64,000 nucleotides of DNA from Stenotrophomonas maltophilia D457 (GTDB taxonomy: Bacteria; Pseudomonadota; Gammaproteobacteria; Xanthomonadales; Xanthomonadaceae): NCBI RefSeq assembly GCF_000284595.1, contig NC_017671.1, positions 2,699,001 through 2,763,000 on the forward strand, read 5' to 3'. The notes beneath the pieces were generated by a model. That model did no database searches. It was not told the DNA's origin and was given only the letters and a program-made list of their open reading frames with translations. Below are positions 35,484 to 43,953 of the stretch, piece after piece; position 1 is the first letter of the stretch; every line of letters begins with the position of its first letter. The position numbers were made by a program, and so were the translations under genes.

Positions 35484-36721
35484 GCCCTGCCTCCCTCTAC
35501 CGCCGCCTGAGCCTGCGCACCCGCATCACGATCTCGTTCGTGCTGTTGATGGCCGGTGCCATGGGCTTCATCGTACTGGCCGAACAGGTCGACTACGACC
35601 AGGTCCGGGCTGCTGTCGTCGCACGGACCCAGCACGGCGAAGTGCAAAGGCTGCAGGCCGCGCTGGATCGTGGCCAACGCCCCGCCCTGCCACCAGGGAC
35701 CCAGCTGTTCGATGCCCAGGACGTGCCATTCGTACTGCGCCAATACGGCCCGGGCTACCACGGCGAAGAGGCGCCCAACGAGTGGCACCTGCGTGTGTTC
35801 GACAGTGGTGGCCAACGCTACTACCTGCTGCAGGACGCCGCACCCTATGGCTATCTGGAACACCTGATCAATGCCTTTGCGGCACTGGTCATTTCGGTCT
35901 GCGTGCTCGGCGCCTTCCTCATCGGCCGCAAGGTCGCTACCCACGTCATCGCGCCCATCACACGATTGGCCGATGCGGTGCAGGACGGCCACAAGCCCTT
36001 ACCCTACCAGGACGCACGCGACGAGATCGGCGTGCTCGCGCGCGCCTTTGCCCGCCATAGTGACGAGCTCGAACGGTTCCTGCATCGCGAGCAGTGCTTC
36101 AGCGGCGATGCCAGCCACGAGCTGCGCACGCCCTTGGCCATCATCGGCGGTGCTGCCGAAACGCTGGCCTGCCAGCTTCCGGCCGACAGCCACCTGGTTC
36201 CCAGCGCGGCACGCATCCTGCGTACCACCCAGGAGATGCAGCGCCAGCTGACCTGCCTGCTGCTGCTCTCGCGTGCCCCCGGCGCCGTGCCGCGCAACGC
36301 GGTGGCCCTGCGTCCGCTGCTCGAATCCTCCATGGAGCGCTGCCAGCCCTGGCTTTCCGGCAAGCCGGTGACCGTTGCGTTTGATGCCCGGCATGACGCC
36401 GTGCTGGTCACCAACGCGGATCTGGCGCACAGCATCATCTGGAATCTGCTGCGCAATGCCTGCCAGTACACCGAAAGCGGCGAGGTGCGAATCACCCTCC
36501 ACGACACCGCACTCATCGTCGCTGACACCGGACCCGGCCTGCCGTCCAGCATCGACCCACGGCAGTTCCAGCGCTTCGTGCCCGGTGGCGCGCACAGCGG
36601 CGAGGGGCTGGGGTTGTCGATCGTGCAGCGCATCGTCGAGCACCTGGGCTGGACGATGACCGTGCAATCCTCCGGGCAGGGGTGCCGGTTCACCCTGCGC
36701 TGGCCCCGCCCCCGCATCTGA
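35480..36721 (+). CDS. colS: sensor histidine kinase, ColS-like
   Basis: 413 aa. Two membrane helices (ITISFVLLMAGAMGFIVL and INAFAALVISVCVLGAFLI) bracket a periplasmic sensor region of about 110 aa, then HAMP, the HisKA box FSGDASHELRTPLAII with the phosphorylated His (about 218), N-box NLLRNACQYTESG, and G-boxes VADTGPGLPSS and GEGLGLSIVQRIVEH. The GTG start overlaps the response-regulator stop. The periplasmic domain should detect an envelope signal, metal ions in known ColS proteins; the ligand is not readable here. Confidence 0.75.
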   Translation: MSPASLYRRLSLRTRITISFVLLMAGAMGFIVLAEQVDYDQVRAAVVARTQHGEVQRLQAALDRGQRPALPPGTQLFDAQDVPFVLRQYGPGYHGEEAPNEWHLRVFDSGGQRYYLLQDAAPYGYLEHLINAFAALVISVCVLGAFLIGRKVATHVIAPITRLADAVQDGHKPLPYQDARDEIGVLARAFARHSDELERFLHREQCFSGDASHELRTPLAIIGGAAETLACQLPADSHLVPSAARILRTTQEMQRQLTCLLLLSRAPGAVPRNAVALRPLLESSMERCQPWLSGKPVTVAFDARHDAVLVTNADLAHSIIWNLLRNACQYTESGEVRITLHDTALIVADTGPGLPSSIDPRQFQRFVPGGAHSGEGLGLSIVQRIVEHLGWTMTVQSSGQGCRFTLRWPRPRI

Positions 36722-36733
36722 CGGATTCCTGAC
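36717..36733 (+). promoter_or_regulatory. tandem TC(C)TGAC repeats before dgkA
   Basis: TCTGAC (36717) and TCCTGAC (36727) are direct repeats about one helical turn apart, overlapping the stop of the kinase gene and 47 bases before the dgkA ATG. Similar half-sites stand before eptA at 37175-37193. OmpR-type regulators bind such tandem repeats; control by the adjacent ColR-like regulator is inference. Confidence 0.35.
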
Positions 36734-36779
36734 ATCGGGCTGCACATGCTCCGGGCTGCTCCCCCGCTCTGGAGACGGC

Positions 36780-37166
36780 ATGCAGCACCCCAAGGACAGC
36801 GGCAAGTACCCGCACGGCAAGACCGGATTGAGCCGCATCTTCCACACCCTTATCCATTCGCGCGATGGCTTCATCGCCACCTTTCGCGGCGAGGCGGCGT
36901 TCCGCCAGTTGTTGCTGCTGCACGCGCTGCTGATGGCGGCTGCGTTCGTGCTGGACATCAGCACGGTCGAGCGGGCACTGGTGCTGGCGGTCTGCTTCAT
37001 CAGCCTGCTGGTGGAACTGCTCAACTCGGCGATTGAAGCCGTGGTTGATCGCATCTCGCTGGAGAAGCATCCGCTGTCCAAGAACGCCAAGGACATGGGC
37101 AGCGCCGCGCAGACCACCGCGTTGTTGATGGTGGGTGCGGTGTGGGGCGTGATCCTGCTGGGCTAG
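36780..37166 (+). CDS. dgkA: diacylglycerol kinase
   Basis: 128 aa inner-membrane enzyme (E. coli DgkA 121 aa) that phosphorylates diacylglycerol to phosphatidic acid. GLSRIFHTLIHSRDGF and the signature LVELLNSAIEAVVDRISLEK with the metal-binding Glu are clear, with three membrane helices. GGAG five bases before the ATG is a good ribosome site. It lies between the ColRS-like genes and eptA; EptA releases diacylglycerol when it uses phosphatidylethanolamine, so the kinase recycles its by-product. Confidence 0.93.
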   Translation: MQHPKDSGKYPHGKTGLSRIFHTLIHSRDGFIATFRGEAAFRQLLLLHALLMAAAFVLDISTVERALVLAVCFISLLVELLNSAIEAVVDRISLEKHPLSKNAKDMGSAAQTTALLMVGAVWGVILLG

Positions 37167-37174
37167 CCCGGCAA

Positions 37175-37193
37175 TCCTGACAACTTCCTGATA
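37175..37193 (+). promoter_or_regulatory. tandem TCCTGAYA repeats before eptA
   Basis: TCCTGACA (37175-37182) and TCCTGATA (37186-37193) are direct repeats offset by 11 bases, one turn of DNA, 47 bases before the GTG of the phosphoethanolamine transferase. They match the half-sites before dgkA. This is the geometry bound by OmpR/PhoB-type regulators. Confidence 0.4.
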
Positions 37194-37239
37194 AGGCCGT
37201 TTCGATACTGCGCGCACTCCTGTTCCGCGGAACCTGCTC

Positions 37240-39048
37240 GTGCGTCAATGCCTCCGTTTCCCGCGATCCCATCCAATCGTTCTGGTCTGGGCCGCCGCAC
37301 TGTTCTTCGCCACGATTGGAAACATTGCCCTCTGGAAGACGCTGTGGGGGCTGATCGATCTCAACAGCCTGCGCAGCATGCTGTTCCTGGCCAGTCTGCC
37401 GCCGCTGCTGTTCTGCCTGTTCAACCTGCTGCTGACGCCACTGCTGGCACTGCCATTCCTGCGCAGGCCGCTGCTGTTGCTGCTCGTTGTCGTCAGCGCC
37501 GCGTGCAGCTACTTCATGCTGCACTACAACGTGCTGATCGATCGCAGCATGGTGCAGAACGTGTTCGAGACCAATCAGGCCGAACTGAACGCCTATCTGT
37601 CGCTGCCGCTGCTGTTGACCCTGCTGGCGCTGGGCGTGCTGCCCGCTGCCGGGCTCGCCCTGGTGCGCACCACCAGCGGGGCCGGTTCGATACGTTCGCT
37701 GCTGGTGTGGCCGGCCAACGTCCTGGCGTCGCTTGTGGTGCTGCTGGTGATCGGCTTTTCGTTCTACAAGGACTACTCCTCGCTGCTGCGCAACAACCGC
37801 TACATCCGCGACCAGGTACTGCCGTTGAACGTGGTGCGCCATACCCACGGCTACCTGAAGAGCCTCTACAGCACCCGCCAGCAACCGTTGCGCCCAATCG
37901 GCACGGACGCGCGGCGCGTTCCGGGCCCGCGCCCGAAGCTGGTGGTCATGGTCGTCGGCGAGACCGCGCGTTCACAGAACGTCCAGCTCAACGGCTACCC
38001 ACGCGCGACCAATCCCCGGCTCTCGCGCAAGGATGGCGTCATCAGCTTCAGTGATGTTTCCTCATGCGGAACCGCAACGGCGATTTCGGTACCGTGCATG
38101 TTCTCGCAGATGACCCGCCAGCAATACGACGACGTCCGCGCGGCGACCGAGGAGAACGTGCTGGACATCCTGCAGCGTACCGGCGTCGGCGTGCTCTGGC
38201 GCAACAACAACAATGGCGGCTGCAAGGGCGTGTGCGAGCGCGTGCCGACCGAGGACATGCCCGCACTCAAGGTGGCCGGCCAGTGCGTCAACGCCGACGG
38301 CACCTGCTACGACGACGTGCTGCTGCATCGGCTCGGCGCACGCCTCGACGCCATCCATGGCGATGCCCTGGTCGTGCTGCATCAACTCGGCAGCCATGGG
38401 CCGACCTACTTTGAACGGTATCCCGCAGCGTCGCGGGCCTTCAGCCCGACCTGCGACAGCAACCAGATCCAGCACTGCAGCAACGAGGCACTGGTCAACA
38501 CCTATGACAACACCCTGGTGCATACCGACCAGGTGCTGGCGGAGACCATCGACCTGCTGCAGGGCTATTCGGACCACCGCGACGTTGCGCTGATCTATGT
38601 CTCCGACCATGGTGAGTCGCTCGGCGAACGCGGCATGTACCTTCACGGCACGCCCTACTTCATCGCCCCGCGCGAACAGACCCAGGTGCCGATGGTGATG
38701 TGGCTCTCAACGGAGTTCAGCCGCAACGCGGGCCTGGACATGGCCTGCCTGCGTGGGAATGCGCTGCGCCGCGCCTACAGCCACGACAATGTCTTCCATT
38801 CCCTGCTGGGCCTGTTCGGTGTCAGCAGCAGCGTGTACCAGCGCGATCTGGATGTCTTCGCCGGCTGCCGGGCGACGACCGGCGCGCCGCTCGCCACCGC
38901 GCCGGCCAAGCGGCACCGGCTGATGCCGGTCACCGCCCGGAACGTGGCGCGTTACTGTGCGGCCAGGGCGAAATCCAGGCCGGCGCATACCGCCGCCACC
39001 TGGGCGTCGTTGCATTCCTGCGGGTTGGTGCGCGGGCTGTCCGGGTAG
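37240..39048 (+). CDS. eptA: lipid A phosphoethanolamine transferase (EptA/MCR family)
   Basis: 602 aa. Five N-terminal membrane helices (to about residue 185) precede a periplasmic sulfatase-fold domain: VVGETARSQNVQLNGYPR, the nucleophile Thr in CGTATAISVPCMFS, and metal ligands in YVSDHGESLGERGMYLHG. Several Cys pairs suggest disulfides. It transfers phosphoethanolamine from PE to lipid A, which lowers binding of cationic peptides such as polymyxins. The family usually ends near DVFAGCR; about 55 further residues continue into sequence that is antisense to the M14 peptidase gene. Start is GTG at 37240. Confidence 0.9.
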   Translation: MRQCLRFPRSHPIVLVWAAALFFATIGNIALWKTLWGLIDLNSLRSMLFLASLPPLLFCLFNLLLTPLLALPFLRRPLLLLLVVVSAACSYFMLHYNVLIDRSMVQNVFETNQAELNAYLSLPLLLTLLALGVLPAAGLALVRTTSGAGSIRSLLVWPANVLASLVVLLVIGFSFYKDYSSLLRNNRYIRDQVLPLNVVRHTHGYLKSLYSTRQQPLRPIGTDARRVPGPRPKLVVMVVGETARSQNVQLNGYPRATNPRLSRKDGVISFSDVSSCGTATAISVPCMFSQMTRQQYDDVRAATEENVLDILQRTGVGVLWRNNNNGGCKGVCERVPTEDMPALKVAGQCVNADGTCYDDVLLHRLGARLDAIHGDALVVLHQLGSHGPTYFERYPAASRAFSPTCDSNQIQHCSNEALVNTYDNTLVHTDQVLAETIDLLQGYSDHRDVALIYVSDHGESLGERGMYLHGTPYFIAPREQTQVPMVMWLSTEFSRNAGLDMACLRGNALRRAYSHDNVFHSLLGLFGVSSSVYQRDLDVFAGCRATTGAPLATAPAKRHRLMPVTARNVARYCAARAKSRPAHTAATWASLHSCGLVRGLSG

Positions 39049-39872
39049 ACCTCGGTGGTGGTGGCAAAGCGTGCATCGGTGAAGCCGGCGCAGGCACCAA
39101 TCGAACGCGATTCGCCCCAGACCACGCCCGGCGACTGCAACGGCAGGCCGACCAGGTTGCCCTCGGCGTCGGCCGGGGCGATATGGGTGACCGGGGCGAC
39201 GGCGGCGATCAGGGCCTTCTGGAACTCGGCCTGCGGATCCTCGCTGTTGCCGATCACGTAGAAGCCGTCCGGAATGGTGTCGCGCTCGAACGGCTTGCCG
39301 TCGCGAGCGCAGCGGGCCGGATCGAACTCGTGCAGGTCGCTGTCGGTGGTCTCGTGCAGGTCCAGGTGCACCAGCAGGTTCGGCTTGCGCTCGGCCACCC
39401 AGCGCATCAGCGCGGCGGCTTCCTCGATCTGGCCGCCGTCACGGAAGCTGCGGTTCGGGTCGACGGCATCCGGGTTCCAGCGCTGGATGCGCTCGTAGCC
39501 CCATGGGCTGACGCACGGCGCCACGATCAGGTTCAGCCGGCCCAGGTAGCGCTCGGCCTGCTGTTCCAGGAACTGCAGGGCGCCATGCACGCCACTGGTC
39601 TCATAGCCGTGCACGCCGCCGGTGATCAGCGCGGTCGGCAGCGCCGGGTTCCAGTCGTGGTTGACCACGGCGAACAGCGGGTAATGGTCCGGCGCGTAGT
39701 CCAGCTGACCGTACTGGATCACATCGAAGCTGTCGTCCAGGCGTTCAAGCGCGGCCACCACATCGTCGTGGTAGCTGCGCTGGCGCTGCTGGCGGGCCCG
39801 CCACTGTGCGCGTTCCGCGTCGCCCCAGGGCTGTCCGGGGGTGCCGATCGGGTAGAACTGCGCAACAGTCAT
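38952..39872 (-). CDS. M14-family metallocarboxypeptidase
   Basis: 306 aa cytoplasmic zinc peptidase. GGVHGYE provides the first His/Glu zinc ligands (HxxE) at about residue 85 and VHLDLHETTDSD the third His; NPDAVDPNRSFRDGG matches the substrate-binding Asn-Arg segment; the catalytic Glu is likely in TTTEVYPDS. The ATG at 39872 precedes the conserved start; the frame remains open further upstream without homology. Its 3' end overlaps that of eptA by 97 bases, tail to tail. Confidence 0.88.
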   Translation of the reverse strand: MTVAQFYPIGTPGQPWGDAERAQWRARQQRQRSYHDDVVAALERLDDSFDVIQYGQLDYAPDHYPLFAVVNHDWNPALPTALITGGVHGYETSGVHGALQFLEQQAERYLGRLNLIVAPCVSPWGYERIQRWNPDAVDPNRSFRDGGQIEEAAALMRWVAERKPNLLVHLDLHETTDSDLHEFDPARCARDGKPFERDTIPDGFYVIGNSEDPQAEFQKALIAAVAPVTHIAPADAEGNLVGLPLQSPGVVWGESRSIGACAGFTDARFATTTEVYPDSPRTNPQECNDAQVAAVCAGLDFALAAQ

Positions 39873-39981
39873 TGGGGAACTCCAGGGGTCGAACGGATGG
39901 GTGCAGCCGGACATTCTAAGCCTTGTCGCGCCCGCGGGCCCCTCCCCCGGCCCCGCCTTCATCCAGCCGGGGTCATCTGGT

Positions 39982-39989
39982 TGTAAAAT
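39982..39989 (+). promoter_or_regulatory. possible extended -10 of the motor operon
   Basis: TGTAAAAT is an extended -10-like element in otherwise very GC-rich DNA, about 30 bases before the ATG of the DUF3348 gene. No -35 is recognisable, and no ribosome site precedes that ATG, so a short, nearly leaderless transcript is possible. Confidence 0.35.
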
Positions 39990-40016
39990 CAACGGTTTTT
40001 GGCCCCTCACCCCTTG

Positions 40017-40670
40017 ATGGCGAACGCAGCGCAGCCGGTCCTGGGTGGACCGGAGTTCCTCCGCCTGCTCGCCCGTCTCAGCGACGGCGCGATGCCGGCC
40101 ACCAGTCCCGCCCTGACCGATCGCCTCGGCCAGTGGGTGGACTGGAGCCGCGCCGTGGCCCTGTCCGGGGCGCTCGGCGGACGCCTGCCCGAGCCCGGTG
40201 AAGCCGCCGAAGCGCTCGAGGATGTGCTGGCCGACTGCGCGCAGGCGCACGCCAGCCTGCTGGCCTCGATCAGTGAGGATGCCGAAGCCGAGCGCCTGCT
40301 GGACCTGGCCGAAGCCGCCGCTGTACCCAACTTCGCCTCGCTGCGCCAGCGCTATCGGGTGCTGCAGCAGGCCATCCAGACCGCCACCGGGCGCCTGCGC
40401 GGCCGCCTGCGCGACCAGCTGGTGCAGGTTTCGCCCGAGCTGGCGCGGCTGGCCGAGGTCGATGCGGTGATGGAACAGACCCTTACCCCGCGCGAGCACA
40501 GCCTGCTGGCCACGGCGCCGGCGGTGCTCGGCGCCCGGTTTGAACGCGTGCACGGCCAGCCCGGCTGGCGCGCGGCCTTCCGCCATGACATGCGCACCCT
40601 GCTGCTCGCCGAGCTGCAGCTGCGCTTCCACCCGATCGAAGGGCTGCAAGACGCCCTGCGCTCCCACTGA
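40017..40670 (+). CDS. DUF3348 protein, first gene of the MotAB/ZorAB-like operon
   Basis: 217 aa, soluble and mostly helical (EALEDVLADCAQAHASLLAS, LRQRYRVLQQAIQTATGRLR), with RLLARLSDGAMPATSPALTD near the start and FRHDMRTLLLAELQLRFHPI at the end. The pattern is that of DUF3348, proteins of unknown function that are encoded before DUF802 membrane proteins. The next gene begins ten bases after its stop. The ATG at 40017 has no visible ribosome site. A role in the cytoplasmic part of the motor complex is inference. Confidence 0.7.
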   Translation: MANAAQPVLGGPEFLRLLARLSDGAMPATSPALTDRLGQWVDWSRAVALSGALGGRLPEPGEAAEALEDVLADCAQAHASLLASISEDAEAERLLDLAEAAAVPNFASLRQRYRVLQQAIQTATGRLRGRLRDQLVQVSPELARLAEVDAVMEQTLTPREHSLLATAPAVLGARFERVHGQPGWRAAFRHDMRTLLLAELQLRFHPIEGLQDALRSH

Positions 40671-40680
40671 CCGGAACACC

Positions 40681-42945
40681 ATGTCCAGAACTGCTTTCCA
40701 TGTCGTTGTTTTCCTTGTCGGCCTGCTGGCCGTGTGCTGGATCGGCATTGGCTACGTTTCGGTGCATCCGCTGGGTGCAGCGGTGGCGGCGATCATCGCG
40801 GCCTGCTACGTCGCCGGTGGCGTGGAGCTGTATCGCTACCGCCAGGCCAGCAACGGCCTGCGCAGCGCGCTGAACGACCTGTCCAGCGCGAAGGAAAGCC
40901 TCGCCGCCTGGCTGGAACGCGTGCCGCTGGGCCTGCGCAACGCCGTGCGCCTGCGCGTGGAAGGCGAGCGCACCGCCCTGCCCGCACCGGTGCTGACCCC
41001 ATACCTGGTTGGCCTGCTGGTGCTGCTGGGCATGCTCGGCACCCTGCTGGGCATGATGGACACGCTGCGTGGCACCGGCCTGGCGCTGCAGAGTGCGACC
41101 GACATGGCCGCGATCCGCGGCTCGCTGGCCTCGCCGGTGCAGGGCCTGGCGGTGGCATTCGGTACCTCGATCGCCGGTGTGGCCAGCTCGGCCATGCTCG
41201 GCCTGCTGGCGGCACTGCTGCGTCGTGACCGCCTGCAGGCCGTGCAGCAGCTGGACCGCGCCATTGCCGGCGACCTGCATCCGTACTCGCAGGCCTGGCA
41301 GCGCGCCGAATCGCTGCGCCTGCTGCAGGCACAGTCTGCGGCGCTGCCGGCGCTGGTCGACCGCCTGCAGGCGATGACCAGCACTTTTGAACAGCACAGT
41401 GCGGCCGCCAATGAGCGCCTGCTGGCCGGCCAGGCCGAGTTCCTGACCCAGAGCCAGGCCCTGCAGGAACGCCTGGCCGTCTCGCTGCAGCAGTCGCTGC
41501 GCGAAGGTGCCGAAGCCAGCGCCGCCGCCATCGGTGGTGCGCTGCAGCCGATGGCCGAAACCACCCTGGCTGGCCTGGCCCATCACGGCGAAGCACTGCA
41601 TGCCCGCGTCGAGCAGGCCGTGCAGCGGCAGCTGGCCGGCCTGAGCGAGGGTTTCGAGCGCAGCCGCGTCGCCACCGAGGCCAGCTGGGCCAAGGTGGTG
41701 AGCGAGCAGACCCAGGCACAACAGGCGCTGGTCAGTGATCTGCGCCAGCACCTGCAGGCCTTCAGCGATGGCCAGGGCACGCACGCCGAAGCACTGGTCG
41801 CGCGTCTCGGCGAGCGCCTGCAGGCCGATGCCCGCGGCAATGCCGAGGCATGGCGCGCCGCCGCCGAACAGCAGCAGGCACTGAACAGCGCGCTGGTCGA
41901 ACGCCAGCAGCAGGCGTTGCTGGCCTCCAGCGAGCATCTGGACGCGCGCGCGCAGGCGCTGCTACAGGCGCTGGAGCAGCACCACAGCACCAGCCAGGCG
42001 CTGCTGCAGGACCACGAACTGCAGCGTTCGCAGCAGTGGCAGGCCGCGCAGGCCGCTGCCGCGGCCGCGCACGCCGAACTGCAGGCTGGCCTGGACAGCC
42101 GCGAGCAGCAGCGCCAGGCGCGCTGGGACGCGATCAACGCCGAGCTGCAGCAGGCCCACGCCGCGCTGCAGGCGCAGCTGCAGGCCGGCGACGAACAGCG
42201 CCTGCAGCGCTGGAGCGAAGCCTTGCAGCACGTTTCCAGCGACCTGACCGAGCGCCTGCAGGCCAACGGCGAACACCTGGCCGCGCAGCAGCAGCAGGTC
42301 TGCGACACCCTGGCGGCCACCGCACAGCAGATCGGCGAGAACGGTCGCGCGCAGGCCAGCGCCACGCTGGCTGAAGTGTCTACCCTGCTGCAGACCGCCG
42401 CGGCCGCTCCGAAGGCTGCTGCCGACGTCATCAACGAGCTGCGCAGCACGCTGTCCGAGAGCCTGGTGCGTGACAACGCGATGCTGGAAGAGCGCGGCCG
42501 CCTGCTGGCCACCGTGCAGACCCTGCTGGATGCGATCAATCACGCTTCGCACGAGCAGCGCACCGCTGTGGACGCACTGGTCGGTGGCTCGGCCGAGCTG
42601 CTGGAGCGCGTTGGCAATCGCTTCACCGACCATATCGCCGCAGAGACCGGCAAGCTGGATGGAATTGCCGCAGCGCTCAACGGCAGCGCTGCCGAAGTGG
42701 GCCAGCTGGCCGGCACGTTCGGCGAAGCGGTCGCGCAGTTCGGCAGTGCCGCCACCGAGCTGTCCGGCCGCCTGGAACAGATCGGCGGCGCACTGGATGC
42801 CTCGCTGGCCCGCAGCGACGAGCAGCTGGCCTACTACGTAGCCCAGGCGCGCGAGGTGGTCGACCTCAGCCTGCTGTCGCAGAAGCAGGTGATGGAAGAA
42901 CTGCAGCAACTGGCCGCGCGCCGCGGCAAGGCCGGCAGCGCATGA
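40681..42945 (+). CDS. DUF802 membrane protein with MotA/ZorA-like core and long coiled tail
   Basis: 754 aa. Two N-terminal helices (HVVVFLVGLLAVCWIGIGYV and a second at about 30-48) are followed by a MotA/TolQ/ExbB-like pair: YLVGLLVLLGMLGTLLGMMD (about 105-125) and VQGLAVAFGTSIAGVASSAM (about 150-175). From about residue 210 to the end the sequence is a Gln/Ala/Glu-rich coiled coil of more than 500 residues. ZorA of the Zorya defence system has the same plan: an ion-channel core with a long cytoplasmic tail. The OmpA/MotB-type partner overlaps its stop. Function of the operon is unknown. Confidence 0.75.
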   Translation: MSRTAFHVVVFLVGLLAVCWIGIGYVSVHPLGAAVAAIIAACYVAGGVELYRYRQASNGLRSALNDLSSAKESLAAWLERVPLGLRNAVRLRVEGERTALPAPVLTPYLVGLLVLLGMLGTLLGMMDTLRGTGLALQSATDMAAIRGSLASPVQGLAVAFGTSIAGVASSAMLGLLAALLRRDRLQAVQQLDRAIAGDLHPYSQAWQRAESLRLLQAQSAALPALVDRLQAMTSTFEQHSAAANERLLAGQAEFLTQSQALQERLAVSLQQSLREGAEASAAAIGGALQPMAETTLAGLAHHGEALHARVEQAVQRQLAGLSEGFERSRVATEASWAKVVSEQTQAQQALVSDLRQHLQAFSDGQGTHAEALVARLGERLQADARGNAEAWRAAAEQQQALNSALVERQQQALLASSEHLDARAQALLQALEQHHSTSQALLQDHELQRSQQWQAAQAAAAAAHAELQAGLDSREQQRQARWDAINAELQQAHAALQAQLQAGDEQRLQRWSEALQHVSSDLTERLQANGEHLAAQQQQVCDTLAATAQQIGENGRAQASATLAEVSTLLQTAAAAPKAAADVINELRSTLSESLVRDNAMLEERGRLLATVQTLLDAINHASHEQRTAVDALVGGSAELLERVGNRFTDHIAAETGKLDGIAAALNGSAAEVGQLAGTFGEAVAQFGSAATELSGRLEQIGGALDASLARSDEQLAYYVAQAREVVDLSLLSQKQVMEELQQLAARRGKAGSA

Positions 42946-43580
42946 GCGACGAGCTGGAGGTCGACGGCGGTTCGCATGCCCCGATCTGGGCAGCCTTCGG
43001 CGACCTGATGTCGGTGCTGCTGGGCGCGTTCGTGCTGATACTGGTCGGTGTGGTCGCCGTGCAGCTGGAGCTGTCGCAGCGACTGGACCAGGAAGTGAAA
43101 CAGCGCCAGGCCGAAGCCAAGCGCCTGCAGACGCTGGAGCAAGCGTTGGCTGGACCGCTGGCGGCCGGCCGCGTGACGCTGGTGGATGGCCGCATCGGCA
43201 TCAGCGGCAGCGTGCTGTTCGCGCTGAACTCCGACCAGCTGCAGCCGGAAGGCCAGGAGCTGCTGCGCAGCCTGGCCGCACCGCTGGCCGCCTACCTGGG
43301 CAGCCGCGAAGAGATCCTGATGGTCAGCGGCTTCACCGATGACGCGCCGGTACGCGAAGGCAACCGGCGTTTCGCCGACAACTGGGAGCTGTCGGCGCAG
43401 CGCTCGCTGACCGTGACCCGCACCCTGATCGCCGATGGCGTACCGGCTGACGCCGTGTTCGCCGCTGCGTTCGGCAGCGAGCAGCCGGTCAGTTCCAATG
43501 CCGATGAGGAAGGCCGCGCACGCAACCGTCGCGTCGAGATCGCGCCGATTCCCAAGCCCAAGGCCCCGGATGCCAAGTAA
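42942..43580 (+). CDS. OmpA/MotB-like protein, partner of the DUF802 protein
   Basis: 212 aa. A single N-terminal helix with the motif WAAFGDLMSVLLGAFVLIL places a conserved Asp (D21) at the start of the membrane segment, as in MotB, PomB and ZorB, where it carries the ion. A short coiled coil follows, then an OmpA-type peptidoglycan-binding domain: VSGFTDDAPVREGNRRFADN, WELSAQRSLTVTRTLIADG and EEGRARNRRVEIAP. It would act as the stator half of an ion-driven motor that grips the cell wall. ATG overlaps the DUF802 stop (ATGA). Confidence 0.82.
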   Translation: MSDELEVDGGSHAPIWAAFGDLMSVLLGAFVLILVGVVAVQLELSQRLDQEVKQRQAEAKRLQTLEQALAGPLAAGRVTLVDGRIGISGSVLFALNSDQLQPEGQELLRSLAAPLAAYLGSREEILMVSGFTDDAPVREGNRRFADNWELSAQRSLTVTRTLIADGVPADAVFAAAFGSEQPVSSNADEEGRARNRRVEIAPIPKPKAPDAK

Positions 43581-43953
43581 GTCGCCAGCGCTCGAAGGCC
43601 TGCGCGCACTGGTGCGCGACCTTGATGCAGGGTCGCGCTCGCTGCCGCATTACCCGCAGGTGCCGATGCTGCAGCAGGTGCAGCGCGAGTGGACGGAGCT
43701 GCGCAGCGAACTGCAGGTGCGCCGCTCCCTGCGCACAGAGGCCCCGGCTGACGGCGGCCCGCTGAACTCGGCGGTGCTGGTGCAGCGCATGCTGGACACG
43801 ATGCAGGCCACCAGCCCCGGCTACCTGCGCCACTTCATCGACTACGTGGACACCTTGTCCTGGCTGCAGGCACTGCAGGATGGCGCCGCCAGCGGTGCGG
43901 ATAGCGCAAAGCCGAAGCGCACGCGCAAGCCGCGCCAAACGCCGAAGGAGTAG
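43570..43953 (+). CDS. DUF2894 protein, last gene of the motor operon
   Basis: 127 aa, soluble, helical, with a Lys/Arg-rich C-terminal tail (AKPKRTRKPRQTPKE). VPMLQQVQREWTELRSELQV and LDTMQATSPGYLRHFIDYVD match the DUF2894 pattern, a family of unknown function found after DUF802/OmpA genes. It overlaps the OmpA-type gene by 11 bases. Its TAG stop is part of the GTAG end of a SMAG repeat. Confidence 0.72.
   Translation: MPSKSPALEGLRALVRDLDAGSRSLPHYPQVPMLQQVQREWTELRSELQVRRSLRTEAPADGGPLNSAVLVQRMLDTMQATSPGYLRHFIDYVDTLSWLQALQDGAASGADSAKPKRTRKPRQTPKE

Noticed and set aside
40017-43953. Complete Zorya defence system.
   Set aside because: Only ZorA/ZorB-like components are present; no ZorC, ZorD helicase or ZorE nuclease gene is nearby, so the known system cannot be claimed.
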